Origin: Prorocentrum cordatum | Lineage: Eukaryota > Sar > Dinophyceae > Prorocentrales > Prorocentraceae | Length of the DNA: 64,000 bases | Reading direction: 5' to 3' | Assembly (NCBI GenBank): GCA_963575745.1 | Contig: CAUYUJ010003003.1 | Coordinates: 459,041-523,040, forward strand | In this document: positions 60,532 through 64,000 of the stretch, one piece after another | How the letters are laid out: the number at the start of each line of letters is the position of its first letter | Position numbering within the stretch: the stretch's first letter is position 1 | Position numbers and translations under genes: made by a program | Notes under the pieces: generated by a model | Database searches by the model: none | Seen by the model: only the letters and a program-made list of their open reading frames with translations | What the model was told of the DNA's origin: nothing

Positions 60532-60553
60532 CTTGAGCCAAAATGGCTACGGA
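60532..60553 (-). promoter_or_regulatory. Outer DinoSL copy of LINE-2
   Basis: T, CCGTAGCCATTTT, GGCTCAAG on the minus strand, joined head-to-tail to the inner copy with no intervening base. (TCC)n precedes it. Confidence 0.96.
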
Positions 60554-60690
60554 GAGGAGGAGGAGGAGGAGGAGAAGGAGGAGGAGGAGGAGGAGGAGGA
60601 GGAGGAGGAGGAGGAGGGAGGAGGAGGAGGAGGGAGGAGAGGAGGAGGAGGAGGAGGAGGAGGAGGAGGAGGAGGAGGAGGAGAAGGACT
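60553..60690. repeat. (GGA)n tract flanking the LINE-2 5' end
   Basis: Long GGA tract with GGAGAAGGAG and GGAGGGAGG breaks, on the promoter side of the element. Confidence 0.93.
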
Positions 60691-61545
60691 TGAGCCCCGA
60701 CCTCTCGGCTCCTCCACGTCGCCGCTGGCGAAGGCCGCCGGAGAGGCGGGGTCGGACGGCATGGCTGGCTCCGCTCGGGTGCTGCCGCGGCTGGCCCTGG
60801 CCGAGCCGGGGCTGGACCTGGACGTTGCTTTTTTCGTGGCGTCTTCGCTTCCCTTTTCGATGTGCTCCACCTGTGCTCCTGCACTAGGAGGAAAACAAAC
60901 CTACCTCGCTTTTGACCACCCTCGCTTCCAAGAGATACCAAACGATGCCAAATTGCGGCCTGTACTGGTCAGGCCGCTTGACGAGGAGGCGCGTGGTATG
61001 GCTTGGTCTTGCCTGGAAGCGAAAGCGGGGGAGGTAATTCACGCTCTGAATTTCGATGTGCTCCTCCTGTGCTCCTGCACCTCCCTCCCAAAACGAAAAA
61101 AACAAGGCACGGCCGAAGTCCAGCAGAACAGCGCTCAGGTCCAGCCCTGGCCAAGCCTGTCGCGTCGCCCTGGACCCCCGGCCTCCCGAGACCTCCTGGG
61201 GACACTTTCGGGCGTGGGGGTCGCTTGGGGGATACGGCAGGTTCATGCCGTGTCGACCCCGGCGTTGGTTCCCGACATCGCAGGGATCCTTCGACCTTGA
61301 ACGATCGGCCGTTCCCGAAACGTCAGGATGGTTCAACATCGCCCGATGCCGGGTCGCCGGCGACGTTCAACGTTGAAGACCCGTGTCGGGGCTCATCCGT
61401 GGGTGCCGACACAGGTCATATCTGGCCGACCCTGGCTGACGAGTGGGTCACACATGTCCCAAGTAGCTTGGGTTACGTAGGCCAGGTGCAACCCAGCTTG
61501 GCATCCACTGATAACTGATAACCCCCCGTCTCCCCTCAGCAACCC
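60691..61545. other. No recognised gene; local duplication
   Basis: tttcgatgtgctccacctgt at 60855 and tttcgatgtgctcctcctgt at 61051 start two partly similar segments of about 50 bp. Frames are open both ways (minus YLPRFRFQARPSHTTRLLVK is the most protein-like) but no family is recognised. Confidence 0.4.
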
Positions 61546-61547
61546 TT

Positions 61548-61724
61548 GGCGGCGCGCACAAGGGGGTGGGGGGAGGGGGGAGGGCTTCTTAGAAGCAGAG
61601 TGCTTCCTTAGAAGGCGCCGGCCTTACATACATCTGAAGACAAGGCCCGCACCCTCTGAGAAGCAGGGGTGCTTCTGAGAAGCCCTCCCCCCTCCCCCCA
61701 CCCCGCTCTGCGCGTGGCTGAAAC
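61548..61724. mobile_element. MITE-like element (TTCTTAGAAG family), copy 3
   Basis: Best copy: ttggcggcgcgcacaagggg with gtggggggaggggggagggc and ttcttagaag mirrors gcttctgagaagccctcccc with cctccccccaccccgctctg and cgcgtggc. Confidence 0.83.
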
Positions 61725-61799
61725 CCCAGCGCCGATCCCAGCATCCCCGTCCCAAGTGTTGCTTGCTCATTCTGGGGACCTTCCTGGAGCCACTCGCTC

Positions 61800-61938
61800 C
61801 ACTCGTGCGTCGAAGCTGCGTCGAACCTGAGTCGAACCTGAGTCGAACCTGCGTCGAACCTGAGTCGAACCTGAGTCGAACCTGAGTCGAATCTGAGTCG
61901 AACCTCAGTCGAACTTGAGTCGAAACTGAGTCGAACAG
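61800..61938. repeat. GTCGAACCTGA 11-bp tandem repeat
   Basis: About twelve units of gtcgaacctga with single-base variants, one every 11 bp. The 11-bp period rotates through all frames, so any encoded peptide repeats every 11 residues (FDSGSTQVRLR on the minus strand). Confidence 0.95.
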
Positions 61939-62245
61939 ATCCGTTGGGTGGGCTCCAGGAAGGTCCCCGAAACGAGCATCGAACAAGTGGTTCCCGGGCC
62001 ACACCACGGGCCGGCGGCCTCCGGCAGCCCTTCGGGCCGGTCAGGGGCACCGCCGAAATGCGCCCTCGACGAGGCGCCGCTGCTATAGAGGGCATCCCGA
62101 GGCTGGACAAAACGGCAGAGAATCGGCGGGGGCTCCCCCGCAAGCCTCGGGCGTCGAAGCTCGAAAACACTTCCTCGAGATCTCGAGCCCAGGTGGGCCT
62201 CCCTGGAAATCCTGGGGACGCCCTGGGGGAAGGGTACCTCCTTTG
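61939..62245. other. No recognised gene
   Basis: GC-rich with both strands open. ctcgagatctcgag at 62173 is a short perfect palindrome. Confidence 0.4.
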
Positions 62246-62460
62246 AGCAGGGACCGACCGTGCGGGCGTTCCTATAGGCCGAATTACCACGAGATGTTCT
62301 TAGTCTTATACCCCAGAAATGTTCTAATAACAAAAACGATGTTCTCATAACATAAGCCCGACGTGTTAAAACACAGCAGCCCTGGCCAGAAATGTTCTCT
62401 AAGAACACTTCGTGGAAACCACATAGGGTTCTTAGAACATTATTTGGTGGGCCTATAAAT
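62246..62460 (+). mobile_element. GTTCTTAGAAC-rich dispersed element, copy e
   Basis: gagcagggaccgaccgtgcg, ttcctataggccgaattacc, acgagatgttcttag, gatgttctcataacataagc, ccgacgtgttaaaacac, ctggccagaaatgttctc, cgtggaaaccacatagggtt, cttagaacattatttggtgg, gcctataaa. Confidence 0.87.
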
Positions 62461-62639
62461 ATGTTGCTTATTTCGTACTTAAGGTCCACATCTCAGAAAT
62501 AACTTCGAGCACTGGGAAAAGCGTCGAAAGAGTGTCGAAACAGTGTCGGACGAGCGTCTCCCAGGGCCCGAGGCGTGAACACCTGCGCGTTTCGGTACCT
62601 TCTTGGGGGGCTCAGAACTCTTTCGGGTGGCCAAGGCTA

Positions 62640-62890
62640 AAATAGGTTGGAACATAATGAGCCTCGCTTCGCCACTGCTTGACTCCTGGTAGCACCACGA
62701 GATGTTCTTAGAACGCATAAATGTTCTACAAGCAAAACGGTGTTCTCAGAGCATGAGCCCGACGGGTTAAAACGAAACGGCCCCGGCCAGGCATGTCCTA
62801 AGAACCCTCCGTGGAAACCACAAAGGGCTCTCAGAGCATTGGAGCACTCTTTAGTGGGCCTATCGGCGAGCCAGGACGCTTCGCCATGAC
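62640..62890 (+). mobile_element. GTTCTTAGAAC-rich dispersed element, copy f
   Basis: cgcttcgccactgcttgact, accacgagatgttcttagaa, cgcataaatgttctac, ggtgttctcagagcatgagc, ccgacgggttaaaacg, cccggccaggcatgtcctaa, cgtggaaaccacaaagggct, gtgggcctatcggcgagcca. Confidence 0.85.
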
Positions 62891-63310
62891 GCCTGGCAGC
62901 ACCCGCGACCGCGCCCGGGCGCGCTGGGCAGGCCGCGCGGCGACGCTGCGCTCGGGCCGGGCCGGGCTGCGGCCTGCTCGCGTGTCAGGCCCCCTCGGGC
63001 GCCCTGGGGCCCGAGGGAGGACGAGGAGGGCGAGGAGGGCGAGGAGGACGAGGAAGGAGGACGATGAGGACGCCTCGCAGCACCCGCGACCGCGCCCTGG
63101 GCGCCCCGGGGCGCGCTGGGCAGGCCGCGCGCAGCGACGCTGCGCTCGGGCCGGGCCGGGCTGCGGCCTGCTCGCGCAGCAGGCCCCCTTTGGGGCGCCC
63201 TGGGGCCCGAGGACGAGGACGAGGAGGGCGAGGAGGGCAAGGAGGGCGAGGAGGACGAGGAGGACGAGGAGGGCGAGGACGAGGAGGACGAGGAGGACGA
63301 GGAAACTGGG
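62889..63310. repeat. Tandem duplication plus GAGGACGAGG tract
   Basis: cagcacccgcgaccgcgccc, gcgctgggcaggccgcgcg, gctgcgctcgggccgggccg, ggctgcggcctgctcgcg occurs at 62893 and 63077, each followed by ggcgccctggggcccgag and a GAGGACGAGG tract. Confidence 0.9.
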
Positions 63311-63448
63311 CCCCACCACGGCCGAGGAGGCCACCTGGACGTGCCCCATAACCCCCCAAAAACGGCCCCAGTTGACAGGGATAGTTTTGCTTTCGAGGAT
63401 CGTTCGGCTGCCTTTAAAAATGCTTTCGCGGCGGTGGCGATGGCGACT

Positions 63449-63523
63449 ATGGCGGCGAGAAGATGGAAGGCAAGTGTGAGCATGGCGACGGCAGCGTGGC
63501 TGGCGCTGGCGGCGCTGGCGACG
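63449..63523 (+). CDS. Possible first exon with signal peptide
   Basis: ATG at 63449 opens MAARRWKASVSMATAAWLAL AALAT, a basic n-region followed by a hydrophobic core, then GTGAGTGACG at 63524, a good splice donor. This is what a signal-peptide first exon would look like. Downstream coding cannot be assigned; an introner-like element begins at 63948. The opposite strand is open too. Confidence 0.3.
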
Positions 63524-63947
63524 GTGAGTGACGAGGCTGCCGGTGGCGACGGCAGCGGGGGGCGGGATGGCAACGAGGGGCGCTGGCTCAGCGGGGGCGG
63601 GACGTCGAGCGGGAATCGGCGGTGCCTCGCGGACGACTCGGCCCTCGGCCCCTGGTGGCGGCACCGCACGGCGAGGCGGGCTGGCAAGATGCCGGGGTGG
63701 GTGGCGGACCCGTGGGCCCGGCGCGTGGAGGTCCCCCATCCGCGGAGCATGCTGCTGGTCCCAACGAGCGGCGGTGGACTCTGCCCACACGAGCCGCCTC
63801 TACGGCTGCAGGCCTGCCGAACGCAGGGAGCCGAGAGGCGCAGCTGCGGACCTCTGCAACAAGAGGCACACAACAGGCACCGCTGCAGGCATCGAGAGTC
63901 TGTAGCTTCAAGCGGTAGGTCCGGCCGAAACAGGAGGCCAACATGAG

Positions 63948-64000
63948 GTCGGGCTTGTCCTCCTACAGGCGGACTCTAGGCGAAAAGCAATAATCCCACC
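63948..64000 (+). mobile_element. Introner-like element G, cut by the window end
   Basis: ACATGAG followed by GTCGGGCTTGTCCTCC TACAGGCGGACTC; the terminal repeat of the GTCGGG family in plus orientation. Confidence 0.6.

Larger units (their letters stand above)
53248..60553 (-). mobile_element. LINE-2: full-length non-LTR retrotransposon with tandem DinoSL
   Basis: About 7.3 kb on the minus strand: two complete DinoSL copies (60553-60510), a 155-nt leader, ORF1, a 31-nt gap, ORF2 and a 3' UTR of about 150 nt without poly(A). (TCC)n flanks both ends. Layout and C-terminal modules parallel LINE-1, but protein similarity is restricted to motifs, so the two are distant relatives and not recent duplicates. 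All enzymatic motifs appear intact. Confidence 0.92.

Noticed and set aside
60510-60553. Functional spliced-leader RNA gene
   Set aside because: An SL RNA gene would have GT directly after CAAG and a short intron with an Sm site. Here CAAG is followed by another leader or by AGCTTT, so these are leaders already joined to mRNA.
61800-61938. CRISPR-like or regulatory operator array
   Set aside because: A plain 11-bp tandem repeat with no spacers.

Overview
The window is nuclear DNA from a dinoflagellate. The decisive evidence is the dinoflagellate spliced leader (DinoSL): the 21 nt beginning CCGTAGCCATTTT and ending GGCTCAAG occur three times on the minus strand (48982-49003, 60510-60531, 60532-60553), each at the 5' end of a long retrotransposon. 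Supporting evidence is the high GC content, very dense microsatellites, splice sites that include GTGAGT donors and GTCGGG donors supplied by short repeats, and short exons that encode cysteine motifs I recognise from dinoflagellate proteins. The species cannot be told from the sequence.

Most of the window is mobile or repetitive. The only long credible coding regions are two non-LTR (LINE-type) retrotransposons on the minus strand. LINE-1 (about 42018-49003) reads 5' to 3' as DinoSL, ORF1 (zinc finger plus coiled coil), ORF2 (endonuclease plus reverse transcriptase) and an RNase H plus zinc-finger ORF in a shifted frame. LINE-2 (about 53248-60553) reads as two tandem DinoSL copies, ORF1, then one giant ORF2 with endonuclease, reverse transcriptase, RNase H and zinc fingers in a single frame. 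Both sit inside a (TCC)n microsatellite with the same polarity, neither ends in poly(A), and both have tandem peptide repeats between ORF1 and the endonuclease. They look like an autonomous retrotransposon lineage whose trans-spliced mRNA is copied back into the genome, possibly targeted to (TCC)n.

The left 40 kb is a patchwork of microsatellites (CCT, CAT, CAA, GAT and others), 10-bp to 84-bp tandem arrays, and several families of short inverted-repeat elements: a GTCGGG-ended, introner-like family; a nested foldback hairpin family whose largest copy forms a roughly 466-bp palindrome at 910-1375; a family of about 200 bp full of GTTCTTAGAAC sites; and others. Between them lie small host-gene traces: cysteine-rich exons at 1529-1738, 7150-7243 and 18305-18502, an Ala/Pro-rich first exon at 31048-31561, a decayed coiled-coil gene at 5000-6420, a possible tyrosine-recombinase fragment near 34505-34640, and a possible signal-peptide exon at 63449-63523.

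The stretch between the LINEs (49 to 53 kb) and the right end (60.7 to 64 kb) are again repeats and short inverted-repeat elements. No rRNA, tRNA, CRISPR or bacterial-type operon was found. Coordinates of short elements and exons were read by eye and may be off by a few bases.
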